DNA from: CAWAPS01 sp963783945
GTDB lineage: Bacteria > Actinomycetota > Acidimicrobiia > Acidimicrobiales > Palsa-688
Length of the DNA: 64,000 nucleotides
Direction: 5' to 3'
Assembly (NCBI GenBank): GCA_963783945.1
Contig: CAWAPS010000015.1
Coordinates: 1-64,000, forward strand
Below are positions 55,167 through 63,528 of the stretch, one piece after another. Position 1 is the stretch's first letter; the number at the start of each line of letters is the position of its first letter. The notes below the pieces were generated by a model. It was not told the DNA's origin. It did not search any database and saw nothing but the letters and a program-made list of their open reading frames with translations. The position numbers and the translations under genes are program-made.

Positions 55167-55439
55167 CCGTCCCCGCCCGCAAGGTCACGTCTGTTCGGCT
55201 GGGGGTGGCTCCTCCGCTTTCGTGCGGCACGCTAGGTCGTCCTGTTGGCGCACGGCGATCCACCGCACCTCGACCGCGACCGCGTCCATGACGTCAATCA
55301 CTGGCTCGAGCTGGAAGGTGAACCCAGCGAGGGCGGTGCTCAAGAAGTGCATGTGGGCGAGGTTGTCGGTCTCGAAGTCCAAGTACCCTCTCCAGTCTCC
55401 GACACGGATGACGAACTGGTGGATTGTGAGCCCCTCCAG

Positions 55440-55679
55440 GATCCGGAAAGGTTCGGCTCGGATGGCCCGTTCCAAGTTGACCAGCCCTACCTGACCGAGC
55501 GCCGCTACAGCGATAGGGCTGTCCGCGATGGCATGTCGATGACGTTCGTGTCGGTTCACCGGCCCTTGTCTGCCTGTATGAACGGGCTCCACAAGGCGGG
55601 ATTCGCTCTCGAGGTCGTCGAAGAGCGAGGAACGGGACTTGTACCGTGGTTGCTGGTCGGCCGGGCAAAGAAACGGTAG
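55440..55679 (+). pseudogene. C-terminal relic of a SAM-dependent methyltransferase
   Basis: The frame reads PFQVDQPYLTERRYSDRAVR, DGMSMTFVSVHRPLSACMNG and LHKAGFALEVVEERGTG to the stop at 55679. This is the conserved C-terminal third of class I methyltransferases of the UbiE-like subgroup. The N-terminal SAM-binding half is missing upstream. It is a 5'-truncated remnant. Confidence 0.6.
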
Positions 55680-55806
55680 CAGGAACGTTCTGGCGCCGGT
55701 AGGAAGACGGCAGCCGTGCCCGTTGGACGTCCGGTGTCGCCGATTCCGCCCTGGCTGCCTCGGCTTAGAGCCGCGTTGGTCTGAGCGCGGTGTGCGGTTC
55801 CGCCGA

Positions 55807-56130
55807 CTAGCCGAACACGTCCTCTAGTTCGTAGATCAATCTCATAACGGTCGCGTGCTGGGCGAGGGTGGCGACGTCGCCGGCGGTGGCCTGACCTTCT
55901 GGGGACTGGAACGCAGCCTGGAGGGAGGCGCGGTCGTCGAAGTCGAGCTCTGCGATCAGGTAGTACGGGTCCTGTCCCTGGCCCGCAGCGACGTTGCGGC
56001 TAAGGGTGTAGCGGCGTAGGCCTGGAATCTGGAGAGCCAGCGGGATGTGCGTGTCCCGGTAATGCCGCTCGAAGGCGGCGGGATCGTCTGGTTGCCCCCA
56101 GAGCGCGAGGAATCGGGCGGTGGTGGCCAT
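55807..56130 (-). CDS. EthD-family protein
   Basis: A 107-aa EthD-type dimeric alpha/beta-barrel protein: RFLALWGQPDDPAAFERHYR, DTHIPLALQIPGLRRYTLSR, then YYLIAELDFDDRASLQAAFQ. Members assist cytochrome P450 or other oxidations of ethers and related compounds, or bind small ligands. It is translated directly after the truncated DHFR-fold gene, whose stop overlaps its start (56130), so the two are in one operon. Confidence 0.85.
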   Translation of the reverse strand: MATTARFLALWGQPDDPAAFERHYRDTHIPLALQIPGLRRYTLSRNVAAGQGQDPYYLIAELDFDDRASLQAAFQSPEGQATAGDVATLAQHATVMRLIYELEDVFG

Positions 56131-56459
56131 CAGACCGCTGCCCGCTCGTAGCGTGCGAGTATGGCCGGGCCAACGGTCTCGCTGGAGACGAGGCGCAACC
56201 GGGCGGGGACCGTCTGGGGCGTGAACAATCTGGTGCCGCGGGCGATCAACTCGGGGAAGACCAGGATGCGGTACTCATCGACCAGGTCCTGTTCGGCGAG
56301 GGTATGGACGGTGCCGGCGCGGCCGGCGATTATGAAGTCTCGCTCGGTCTTCTGCTCGCTGACGACTTCGATGAGATCGTCGATGGCCGGCGACGAGTTC
56401 TCCCATAAGTTGAGATCGCTTAGCGTGCGGGACGCGACGAGCTTGGGGATGCGGTACAT
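56130..56459 (-). pseudogene. 5'-truncated DHFR/RibD-fold protein
   Basis: This 109-aa frame corresponds to the C-terminal half of the DHFR-fold protein at 23169: YRIPKLVASRTLSDLNLWEN and DEYRILVFPELIARGTRLFT align with its KYVVSST region and DEMRLVIFPVLLGAG. The first ~80 residues, including the NADPH-binding start, are absent. ATG 56459 with GAGCA upstream may still be translated, but the product would be a half-domain. Confidence 0.65.
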
Positions 56460-56791
56460 GGTCTGCTCCTTGGTGTTCGACCCGGCGGGATTGACCGACT
56501 CGGAGGTACCTACCGGCGGGACGCCCGGGACTCATCGCGCTCAGCGCAGGATCTTGGCGTTGTGGGGATAAGAGTAGGGATGGTCCGGCCGCTTGAGTCG
56601 GTCATCCGAGAGAGGCAGAGGTCCGGCTGGGGCCCCCTCCGCGGGATTCGCGGATGCCCTGGGTGAAGAATATGGGGGCCTCCTCTGCGCTCCTCATCCG
56701 GATCAATCCCACGCCACGATCCGATCGATCGGGCGCGGGCGAGGCCACGCAGTCCTTCTAGGTACAGAGAATGCAGATCAGAGGTTCGCCG
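56460..56791. other. Intergenic region, no gene recognised
   Basis: About 330 bp between the truncated DHFR-fold gene and the zinc-finger gene. No coding frame or strong repeat is seen. Confidence 0.5.
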
Positions 56792-57165
56792 TCACCCCTC
56801 CCCGGAGAACCGTTCCGAGGCGAACTGACGTGTCATACCCAGGGATTGTCCGATCGCCGCCCAAGTAGCCCCGAGTTGACGAGCTTTCGGATGTACTGCG
56901 TGACAGTGTACTCGGCTTGATTCCCTGCCTGCGCGACCCGAGGCAGGCTGGCTAGGATCGCGTCGAGGCGAGCCTCGGACTCCCACGGGGCGATGCGCTG
57001 AGCCGGCCTGGGCTTGACTGACTTGGGTTTGCTGGCAATGAGCTGGCTGCACAGTGCGACACATTCATCGCAGATGTACACGCCCGGTCCGGCCACCAAC
57101 GTCCCGACATCGGTGTACTCCTTCAAGGAGAACGAGCACGACGCAAGCACCTCCGTAGCGGTCAT
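56792..57165 (-). pseudogene. ClpX-type zinc-finger small protein, frameshifted
   Basis: From ATG 57165 the protein reads CSFSLKEYTDVGTLVAGPGV and YICDECVALCSQLI. This is the ClpX-type zinc finger, except that the first pair is CxxS rather than CxxC, so one zinc ligand is lost. A helix (ARLDAILASLPRVAQAGNQA) follows. Intact relatives end in a motif around ARIGxALGMTRQSAWERF; here that ending (GATWAAIGQSLGMTRQFASE, then RFSGEG) is present only in the next frame, so a frameshift near 56890 separates the halves. It is a small DNA-binding or adaptor-like protein. A palindromic operator lies in its promoter. Confidence 0.75.
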
Positions 57166-57198
57166 CGACGGGCCTCCCTCTTGTCATGACCTGACCTA

Positions 57199-57215
57199 GT
57201 CAGGAGCTTCCTGAC
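57199..57215. promoter_or_regulatory. Palindromic operator upstream of the zinc-finger gene
   Basis: GTCAGGA-GCT-TCCTGAC is a perfect 7-bp-arm palindrome located 34 bp before the zinc-finger gene start. On the minus strand TTGACC (57218-57223) could be a -35 element, and the palindrome falls in the spacer, which would allow repression. Confidence 0.55.
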
Positions 57216-57337
57216 AAGGTCAAACGCCGGACAAGTAGCTGGAAGGACGAACGGCCGTTCAAGGCAGTGCCGTTTCCGTGGCTGAAGCGTCGCCATAGGA
57301 TCTGGCACCGCTTGGTGACCGCGCCGCACATTGCACC

Positions 57338-58081
57338 TCAGGTGAGCGTGTCCGCGAACAAGGCAATCAGCTCATCCCAGTGGCGTTCGGCCGCGGCCTC
57401 GTTGTAGACCGGGAAGTCCGCCATTGTCCAGCCGTGCCGCGCCTCAGGGTAGATCTCGCACCGGTGATCCACGCCCGCGTCGCTCAGCGCCTGGTCGAGT
57501 CGTGTTGCCATCTCGGGCGGGTACGAGTTGTCTTGGTCGGCCCCGGCGACGTATACCCGGGCGGCGATCGCAGGGGCAAGGCGGTGCGGGCTGAGCTCGG
57601 AATCGGTGGCCAGGTTGCCGCCATGGAAGCTGGCCGACGCCGCGATACGGTTGGGATAGGTTCCCGCCGCGGTCAGCGATATCGCTCCGCCCATGCAATA
57701 ACCGGTCGTGCCCACCTTGGTTCCAGCGACGTCCTCGCGGCTGTCAAGGTATGCGAGGAACGCCTCTGTGTCCTCGCCTGCCCGACGGTTGTCGGTCGAA
57801 GTGAGCAGGTGACCGATCGCGGCCCTCACGTCACCGGAGGCAAAGACCTCCTTGGGATCCAACGGCTCGTAGTGGCCGGCCCGGTAGAACAGATCGGGCA
57901 CCAGCACGACATAGCCGTGATCGGCCAGCCGCTGCCCCATCTCAAAGATCGTCGGCCGGATCCCGAGCCCGTCCATGTAGAAGATCACGGCCGGATGCCC
58001 GCCGGACGCCGACGGCGTGAAAACGTATGCCGGGCAATCGCCATCCTGAGTGCGGATTGAAATCTTCTCGTTGCTCATCAC
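57338..58081 (-). CDS. Dienelactone hydrolase-family protein
   Basis: The 247-aa protein has the cysteine nucleophile of dienelactone hydrolases in GTTGYCMGGAISL (C129), a histidine in EARHGWTMADF (about H216) and an intervening VAGADQDNSYP acid region. These enzymes open dienelactones in chlorocatechol pathways; many actinobacterial members act on other lactones or esters. The start is ATG 58081, with ATG 58078 directly behind it. It is intact and stands alone. Confidence 0.9.
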   Translation of the reverse strand: MMSNEKISIRTQDGDCPAYVFTPSASGGHPAVIFYMDGLGIRPTIFEMGQRLADHGYVVLVPDLFYRAGHYEPLDPKEVFASGDVRAAIGHLLTSTDNRRAGEDTEAFLAYLDSREDVAGTKVGTTGYCMGGAISLTAAGTYPNRIAASASFHGGNLATDSELSPHRLAPAIAARVYVAGADQDNSYPPEMATRLDQALSDAGVDHRCEIYPEARHGWTMADFPVYNEAAAERHWDELIALFADTLT

Positions 58082-58377
58082 CGCGTCGCCTTCCTGCTAT
58101 GTCATCGCGATCATGCCTGGCGGCCGGACGGTTGCGCCAGCTCGCTCCGCGCTTCCGGTACGACCGATGCTCCTCAGCAGGCTGACTGCCGCTCACAGGC
58201 ATGTGCGCCGCATGTTCGATCCCGGGCTTCGTTGTCAGCCTGAACAAGGTCAGGGAACCACCCACACTCAGCGATCGGCTTTCCTGTCCGGACCAATCGT
58301 CGCCGAAGGACCGGACGGGCGGCAGAATAACGCCCGGCGGCCGGCGCTTCGGGCTATGGCGCCCCGAGGTTATGGAG
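58082..58377. other. Region before the amidohydrolase relic
   Basis: About 300 bp upstream of the dienelactone hydrolase gene. No gene is seen. It must carry that gene's promoter. Confidence 0.4.
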
Positions 58378-58911
58378 AATCCCCACGGTCATCGGCGGCC
58401 AGGAGATCATCGCCGACCTGATAGGAGGAGGTGTTCTGGATCGTTCTCGAACCTACACTTCGTATTCACCGAGTTCAACGCCTATTGGCTGGCCGGGCTC
58501 ATGGGGGCACTCGACAAGGCTTACTCGGTAGGCATCGGACCGGACGTCTCCGCCCCCTACGCCGAGTTCGGCGCTTTCGACCGCGATCGGCCCACCAGCG
58601 ACCAGCCCCTGATGGCCATGCGCTACCAGCTCAACGAGAGTTGGCCTTACTCCCTTAGACCTAGCGAGTACATACGCCGCCAGATCCACTGCACATTCCA
58701 GGATGATCCAACTGCGCTGGCTCTGCGCGAGTTCACCGGGATCGAATGTCTCTTGTGGGGATCGGACTACCCGCACCACGAAGGCACCTGGCCGCGCACC
58801 CACGAGGCCGTCGCCACCCAGTTCAGCGGCCTACCCGAATCCGACGCGGCTGCCATCACCGGCGGCACCCTCGCCAAGCTGTTCGGCTTCCCGGTACCGT
58901 CACACACCTGA
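58378..58911 (+). pseudogene. C-terminal relic of an amidohydrolase
   Basis: The frame from about 58390 reads TVIGGQEIIADLIGGGVLDR. After a shift near 58435 it continues SNLHFVFTEFNAYWLAGLMG, then IECLLWGSDYPHHEGTWPRT and GGTLAKLFGF. This is the C-terminal half of an amidohydrolase-2 enzyme, including the late aspartate. The N-terminal barrel half, with the metal histidines, is gone. The GSDYPHHEGTW motif matches the intact protein at 3014 (GSDYPHVEGTW) closely. Confidence 0.7.
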
Positions 58912-59039
58912 ACCGGCTCCCGCGATCCTGATACGTCGGGTGACACTCCAAGCGTCCGTCCCCTGTCGGGCGAGTTGTATCACCCCGCTGGGCAAGTGCT
59001 GCCGAAGATGACTCCTACTCCGGACATGGGGCGGTTCCT

Positions 59040-59576
59040 TTAGACGTGGGGGTCGACTAGGACCTTCATGGTCTGGGCGGCACGAAGCGACTCCATCGCA
59101 ATCAGTGCCTGGTCGAGCGGCACGACCGCCGTGGTCAAGTCGGCGACTTTGATCTGGCCCGCCGCGAGCAGTTCGATCGCGTCGTCGAACTCGTCAATGT
59201 AGGTGAACGAGCCGGGCACCGTGATCTCTTTCATGAGGATCGTCAGCGGGTCGAGGCCTGAGCCGGGCCCGGCACCGACAACGACGAGCACGCCGCCGGG
59301 ACGCAACGCCTGCAGTGCCAATGCCGTGGCCGCCGCGGTGCCTGAACACTCCAGAACCACATCGACCTCGAGCGAGGCGTGGTCGGACGACGACAGCCGG
59401 GCTGTGGCATCATCAGGGGTCAGTGCCACATCTACATGAGATGGCTCAGCGAACACACGTCGCTCTGGCGCCGGCTCGATAAGCAAGATTCGGGCCGCAC
59501 CCAAGTGTGACGCTAACCGACAGGCGAGCTGACCGATCGGGCCGCCGCCAGTCACCAACACCTCGGCACCGGCCAC
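59040..59576 (-). pseudogene. 5'-truncated zinc-type alcohol dehydrogenase
   Basis: This 178-aa frame contains only the Rossmann half of an MDR-family dehydrogenase: GAEVLVTGGGPIGQLACRLA, VVLECSGTAAATALALQAL, and a C-terminal VVPLDQALIAMESLRAAQTM. The N-terminal GroES-like domain with the catalytic zinc ligands is missing. It is probably inactive. Confidence 0.75.
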
Positions 59577-59771
59577 GCTGCCCCCATGTCCAAACTGCAG
59601 ATCATCGTCGGAGCTACTTGACCTACCCGGGCCGCCAACCCAGTGGGCCCGACATGCGCCTTGGACCAGCTTCCTACGGGCCTGCTCGATGCGTCAGTTC
59701 TAGCCAACGCCACTCATGATCGAGGTCGTCAGTCTCTCGCAGTAGAACTCCGCGATCTGGGGCGCACAGTG

Positions 59772-59920
59772 CGATGAGTCCCGAAGGCCGTCCACGGGCC
59801 TGCACCGACTCGACGCGGCCACCCTGGTCGCCGTGTTCGACCGGCTGATCGAGGCAGGCACCACCATCATCGTCATCGACCACCTGGATCTCCTCGCCGA
59901 CGCCGACCCCCCCGGCCACC
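59772..59920 (+). pseudogene. UvrA-like ATPase relic
   Basis: A short plus-strand reading, PSTGLHRLDAATLVAVFDRL, IEAGTTIIVIDHLDLLADAD, matches the late ABC signature region and D-loop of UvrA-type ATPases (DEPTTGLH ... VIEHNLDV). The aspartate-glutamate of the Walker-B position is separated from PSTGLH by an apparent nine-base insertion (CDE-SRR-PSTGLH). The rest of the protein is absent. Confidence 0.55.
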
Positions 59921-60016
59921 TCTACACCGAACGAGCTATTCGCGTTTCAGTTGGTATGGCCTGGGTCGGTTGTTACGCCGGCTCCGGTGCGCCTCGAGCG
60001 CTGAGCGGGTGCAGCG

Positions 60017-60401
60017 TTATCCCATTCGGCTGGTGAACTGGTTCATGTCGAAATAGTCGCGCCAGGCGTTGATCTTGCCCTCAGTGACCTCGAAGGTCCC
60101 CATGACCGGCAGTTCGAACGACCTGTCGGCGAGCGTGAAGACGTCGACCCGCTCGGTCATCACGACCGGACCGTCGGCTGCGATGTTGATGACGCGGAAC
60201 CCGATGCCCTCGATGCCGGGCGGCCCGGGCCGGATGAGCGAATGCGATGGTGTTGGCGATGGCCTCCCGGCCGGTGACCGGAGCGAGCGGGATGTTGTGG
60301 TAGACGGCGTCGTCGGCGAAAAATCCGGCCAGCTCGGCGGCCCCAATATTGTCGGACCACGCTGCGCAAAATCTGTGCACCACTTCGATCGGGCGGTCCA
60401 T
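60017..60401 (-). pseudogene. NTF2/limonene-epoxide-hydrolase-like protein, frameshifted
   Basis: From ATG 60401 the frame reads RPIEVVHRFCAAWSDNIGAA, ELAGFFADDAVYHNIPLAPV, TGREAIANTIAF. After a shift near 60240 it continues GIEGIGFRVINIAADGPVVM and ERVDVFTLADRSFELPVMGT, ending INAWRDYFDMNQFT at 60017. The pieces together make a ~127-aa protein of the limonene-1,2-epoxide hydrolase/SnoaL family. It is one indel away from intact. Confidence 0.75.
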
Positions 60402-60639
60402 CTGGCTCCTCCTGCGGTGATTGTTGGTGAACTTAGCAACCCACTCCGATTCGGTGGGTGCTCAAACGCTGCTTGCCCGGACGGATGCATTGGCCGATTA
60501 GTACTCGAGGGAGGGGCCAAGACCGCCGCTGCGAGCGACGAGGCCGGGGTTGGCGAGGTGTCGTTATGGGCTGTGCGATCGAGTGTCCACTCGACCGCTT
60601 GGATCGGAAGCCAGGGGTTGGCCGCTCGCCCGCCTGAGG

Positions 60640-60965
60640 AACCACGTCCCGCTGGGCAACTAGGTATTCGAGGGCGAGACCGGCCATCGAGCCGTATCTC
60701 ATCACGGGCGGGTTGACGCGCTGACGGTCGTCTGTCATGAAGTCGGGCGCCCATTCGCAGATGACTGCTACCCAGTTGATGGGCGTGGCGCCGGCTTGGA
60801 GGAGACGGTCCTTGGCGTCGTGGTGAGCCTCTGTGGTCATTCCGCCGGAACAGTCGCTGACAAAGAAGACTCGTTATCCATCGGCCATGGCCGAAACCAC
60901 GGTCTGGGCCAGGCAGACCTCGGTCCAGAGTCCGGCGATGAGTTTGTCGTGTTGTGTGTCGAGTT
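60640..60965 (-). pseudogene. Isochorismatase-family (YcaC-like) hydrolase relic
   Basis: On the minus strand DKLIAGLWTEVCLAQTVVSA is followed by MADG, a TAA, then RVFFVSDCSGGMTTEAHHDA and KDRLLQAGATPINWVAVICE. This is the C-terminal half of a YcaC-like cysteine hydrolase, including the catalytic cysteine region (TEVC). An in-frame TAA stands where a tyrosine codon is expected. The N-terminal half is absent. Confidence 0.7.
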
Positions 60966-60981
60966 GCCGCCGGCGACAATT

Positions 60982-62313
60982 TCATCTGGGGATCGGGTCG
61001 CGGCCGGCGCTCCCGTCGAGCCCGTGCTGGCCCGTTGCCGCGGTCGACCCGACCGTGGCGGCCGTCGTCGCCGGCGTCAGGAGCTTGATCGCGGCTGCCA
61101 CGATGCCGACCGTGACTGCGATCGCGAAGCCCAGGATCGTGACCTTGGGGGTGACGTGGCGGGCGAGGGATATCCCGGCGCCCACGACCGGCAACGAGAT
61201 ACCGACGTACGCGGCCAGGAACACTCCGGTCAACGACTCTGCGATGCGTTCGGGCGGAGAGATGCTCATGACCGTTCCGACCCCGCCCTTGAAGATCGCG
61301 CCTGATCCGGCGCCGATCACGAGGCCTCCGGCGATAAACAACCCGAGCGACGGCGAGGGCAGCCATACCGCCACCACCGCGACCCCGATTCCGATGACCA
61401 ACGCGCCCATCCCAGCCCGCAGGTCACGGGTGACCGACCAACCTACGGTCAAAAACTGAGCGACCACAGCCGCCCCGAACATGCCGGCCACGACGGCGCC
61501 CGCCAGCCCCAGGGATGGATGGTGCAGAGTCACGGCCAGGAAAAGCCCGGCAAGTCCGGCGAACAGACCGTTCGCGGCGAAAGCCACGAACGTGCTCAGA
61601 GCCGCGGCGAAGTACCGGCCTCGTTCCGCCGGCGGTATGGACAGACGCTGCGGACGGTAGCGCGGGAGTGGCGTCGGGGCCTCGCGGGTCTCCGGGATGA
61701 GCGAGACGCCGACCGCAGCGAGCACCAGCGCCGCCAGGAACACGAGGTAGGGCACTGTCAGTGGGTACGCGACCCACTGGGCGAGGAGCCCCGCTGCCAG
61801 CGCGCCCACCGCCAGTCCTCCCACGTTGACGGCCGACGCCGTGAGCTGCGCCTTGCGCGCGGTCGCGCCCGGCCGACCGATAGCGTGCAGCTCGGCGAGG
61901 TACGCGGTTGCGGTCGACGCGACGATCCCGATCGAGATCCCGTTGATGAACCGGGCGACCAGGAGGCCCGCGAGGCTCTGCGAGGCCACGAAGACGACGG
62001 CGCTGACGATCGAGATACCGACCGCCGGGAGTAGTAGCCGCCGCCGCCCGTATAGATCGGAGAGGTGCCCCGCCAGGAGCAGCGCCACGATAACGCCGAC
62101 CGCGTACACCGCGAACGCGACAGTGACCATGAACAGTGAGAAGTGGTCACGGGCGCGGTACAGGCCGTAGAGCGGACTGGGCACGGTCCCCAACGCCATC
62201 ACCACCAGAAACGCGAACGCTACTACCCAGAATCCCCGTCGGTGGCGTCGACTACCGACGGAATGGCCTGGTTGTGCACCGTTCGCTGACTGTGTCGAAG
62301 GAGTCGTCGTCAT
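60982..62313 (-). CDS. MFS transporter
   Basis: The 443-aa protein has about 12 hydrophobic helices. The MFS motif A-like loop is AGHLSDLYGRRRLLLPAVG between helices 2 and 3. A C-terminal Ala/Thr-rich tail follows the last helix. It is probably a drug or metabolite exporter. Its start overlaps the end of the quinone reductase gene by four bases (62310-62313), so the two are translated together. Both are probably controlled by the MarR protein at 63522 through the operators between them. Confidence 0.92.
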   Translation of the reverse strand: MTTTPSTQSANGAQPGHSVGSRRHRRGFWVVAFAFLVVMALGTVPSPLYGLYRARDHFSLFMVTVAFAVYAVGVIVALLLAGHLSDLYGRRRLLLPAVGISIVSAVVFVASQSLAGLLVARFINGISIGIVASTATAYLAELHAIGRPGATARKAQLTASAVNVGGLAVGALAAGLLAQWVAYPLTVPYLVFLAALVLAAVGVSLIPETREAPTPLPRYRPQRLSIPPAERGRYFAAALSTFVAFAANGLFAGLAGLFLAVTLHHPSLGLAGAVVAGMFGAAVVAQFLTVGWSVTRDLRAGMGALVIGIGVAVVAVWLPSPSLGLFIAGGLVIGAGSGAIFKGGVGTVMSISPPERIAESLTGVFLAAYVGISLPVVGAGISLARHVTPKVTILGFAIAVTVGIVAAAIKLLTPATTAATVGSTAATGQHGLDGSAGRDPIPR

Positions 62314-63242
62314 GTCGCGACCGGCGCGAGCTCTGTAGTGGTGAGGAGGAGCTTTTGGTGAACCTCTCCTTTCTCCAGCAGCCGGTGCGCTTCGGCCGCC
62401 GAGGACATCGGTAGGGACTGCTGTGATCGCAGGCGCAGTTCGCCGGAGGCGAGGAGCGGCATGGTCTGATCGACGGCTTCGGGGGCCCGGTCGGGCGTCG
62501 GAGCTGAGAGGCGAACGCCGAGGTCGGCCGCATGCTCATCGGCGAGGGTCATCACCCTGGCCGGACCATTGGCGACGGTGATGGCATCGGGGAGCTCGCC
62601 TTTTCCGGCCGCGTCTAACACCGCGTCCACCGACGGGACGTGGTCCCGCACCCGATCGGCCAGGCCAGCGCCGTAGGTGACCGGCACGGCACCCAGGTCG
62701 CGCACAAGATCGTGGTCCCGCGCCGCCACGGCGCCAATGACCTTTACGCCCCGAGAGATGGCCAGCTGGGTGGCGATCATCCCGACCGAGCCGGCCGCAC
62801 CCAGAATGAGCAGGGTCTCGCCTCGCGTGATCCCGAGCTGCTTCAAGATGCCCACGGCGGCTTCTGCTGACGCGGGTAGGGCGGCAGCATCGCTCCAGCT
62901 GACGTTGGGCGGCTTGGTGCTCCACGAGGAGGCGAGCACGTACTCGCCGTAGCCGCCGAGACTCGGCAGGAGGCTGGCGACTTCGTCGCCTTCTTTGACG
63001 CCTGAGACCGACGGGCCCAGGGCGTCGACGACACCAGATGCCTCGAACCCGAGCACTGCGTCGGGGGGAAGCGGGAAGGCGGCCTCGAGGTCGCCCCGGC
63101 GGATCTTCAGATCGGTGGGACCGACCCCGGCGGCCTTGACGCGGATGCGTACCTGGCCGGGGCCTGGCTCGGGCAACGGCACGTCGCTCCAGACGAGGAC
63201 CTCTGGGGGTCCGTACTTGGTGAGGACGGCAGCTTTGGGCAT
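62310..63242 (-). CDS. Zinc-independent quinone oxidoreductase (MDR family)
   Basis: The 310-aa protein has a GroES-like N-terminal domain (KAAVLTKYGPPEVLVWSDVP, PDAVLGFEASGVVDALGPSV) and a Rossmann domain with LLILGAAGSVGMIATQLAIS. No structural or catalytic zinc cysteines are seen, as in NADPH:quinone reductases. It would reduce quinones or conjugated aldehydes with NADPH. It starts at ATG 63242, opposite the MarR gene, with two palindromes 80-120 bp upstream. It is coupled to the MFS exporter, which suggests a detoxification pair. Confidence 0.93.
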   Translation of the reverse strand: MPKAAVLTKYGPPEVLVWSDVPLPEPGPGQVRIRVKAAGVGPTDLKIRRGDLEAAFPLPPDAVLGFEASGVVDALGPSVSGVKEGDEVASLLPSLGGYGEYVLASSWSTKPPNVSWSDAAALPASAEAAVGILKQLGITRGETLLILGAAGSVGMIATQLAISRGVKVIGAVAARDHDLVRDLGAVPVTYGAGLADRVRDHVPSVDAVLDAAGKGELPDAITVANGPARVMTLADEHAADLGVRLSAPTPDRAPEAVDQTMPLLASGELRLRSQQSLPMSSAAEAHRLLEKGEVHQKLLLTTTELAPVAT

Positions 63243-63321
63243 GGACGGTCCCTCCTCAGAGGTGCACGGTTTCGGCGGTGACTTCGAGAGGACCCGATCG
63301 ATCGACCCACGTCACCTGTTA

Positions 63322-63335
63322 CGTGATGTATCACG
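63322..63335. promoter_or_regulatory. Palindromic operator 1 (probable MarR site)
   Basis: CGTGATGTATCACG has perfect arms CGTGAT/ATCACG around GT. It shares the GTGAT...ATCAC core with operator 2 and lies in the quinone reductase/MarR intergenic region. Confidence 0.75.
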
Positions 63336-63337
63336 CA

Positions 63338-63361
63338 CATTAGGTGATCTATCACCTAATG
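63338..63361. promoter_or_regulatory. Palindromic operator 2 (probable MarR site)
   Basis: CATTAGGTGAT-CT-ATCACCTAATG is a perfect 24-bp palindrome adjacent to operator 1. It is typical in length and symmetry for a MarR dimer site. Confidence 0.85.
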
Positions 63362-63479
63362 TCAAGGTCTGATTTCTCGCCTTTCGGGATAGGTGATGCG
63401 GCCGTGGCGCACCCGACCAGGGTCATGGGGGGCGATGAAGACGGACAGTTCCCCAGAGCCGGACCGCGAGTGACATGTG

Positions 63480-63528
63480 GGTGATCACCGATGCCGGCCG
63501 ATAGCGTCTACAGTCTGTGATATGTCAC
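63480..63528. promoter_or_regulatory. Further GTGAT-type half-sites at the marR promoter
   Basis: GGTGATCACC (63480-63489) is a perfect palindrome. GTGATATGTCAC (63517-63528) overlaps the marR start codon with a 10/12 match. Both share the GTGA/TCAC half-sites, suggesting autoregulation. Confidence 0.55.

Noticed and set aside
55185..55592. Minus-strand frame reading VIRVGDWRGYLDFETDNLAH
   Set aside because: Fairly protein-like, but it overlaps the methyltransferase relic on the other strand, has no good start and no family match. I could not settle which is real and kept the relic.
60402..61366. Long minus-strand frame joined to the NTF2-like C-terminus
   Set aside because: Arg-rich nonsense over the MFS and isochorismatase regions; only the last ~75 codons (60017-60240) are real and belong to the frameshifted NTF2-like gene.
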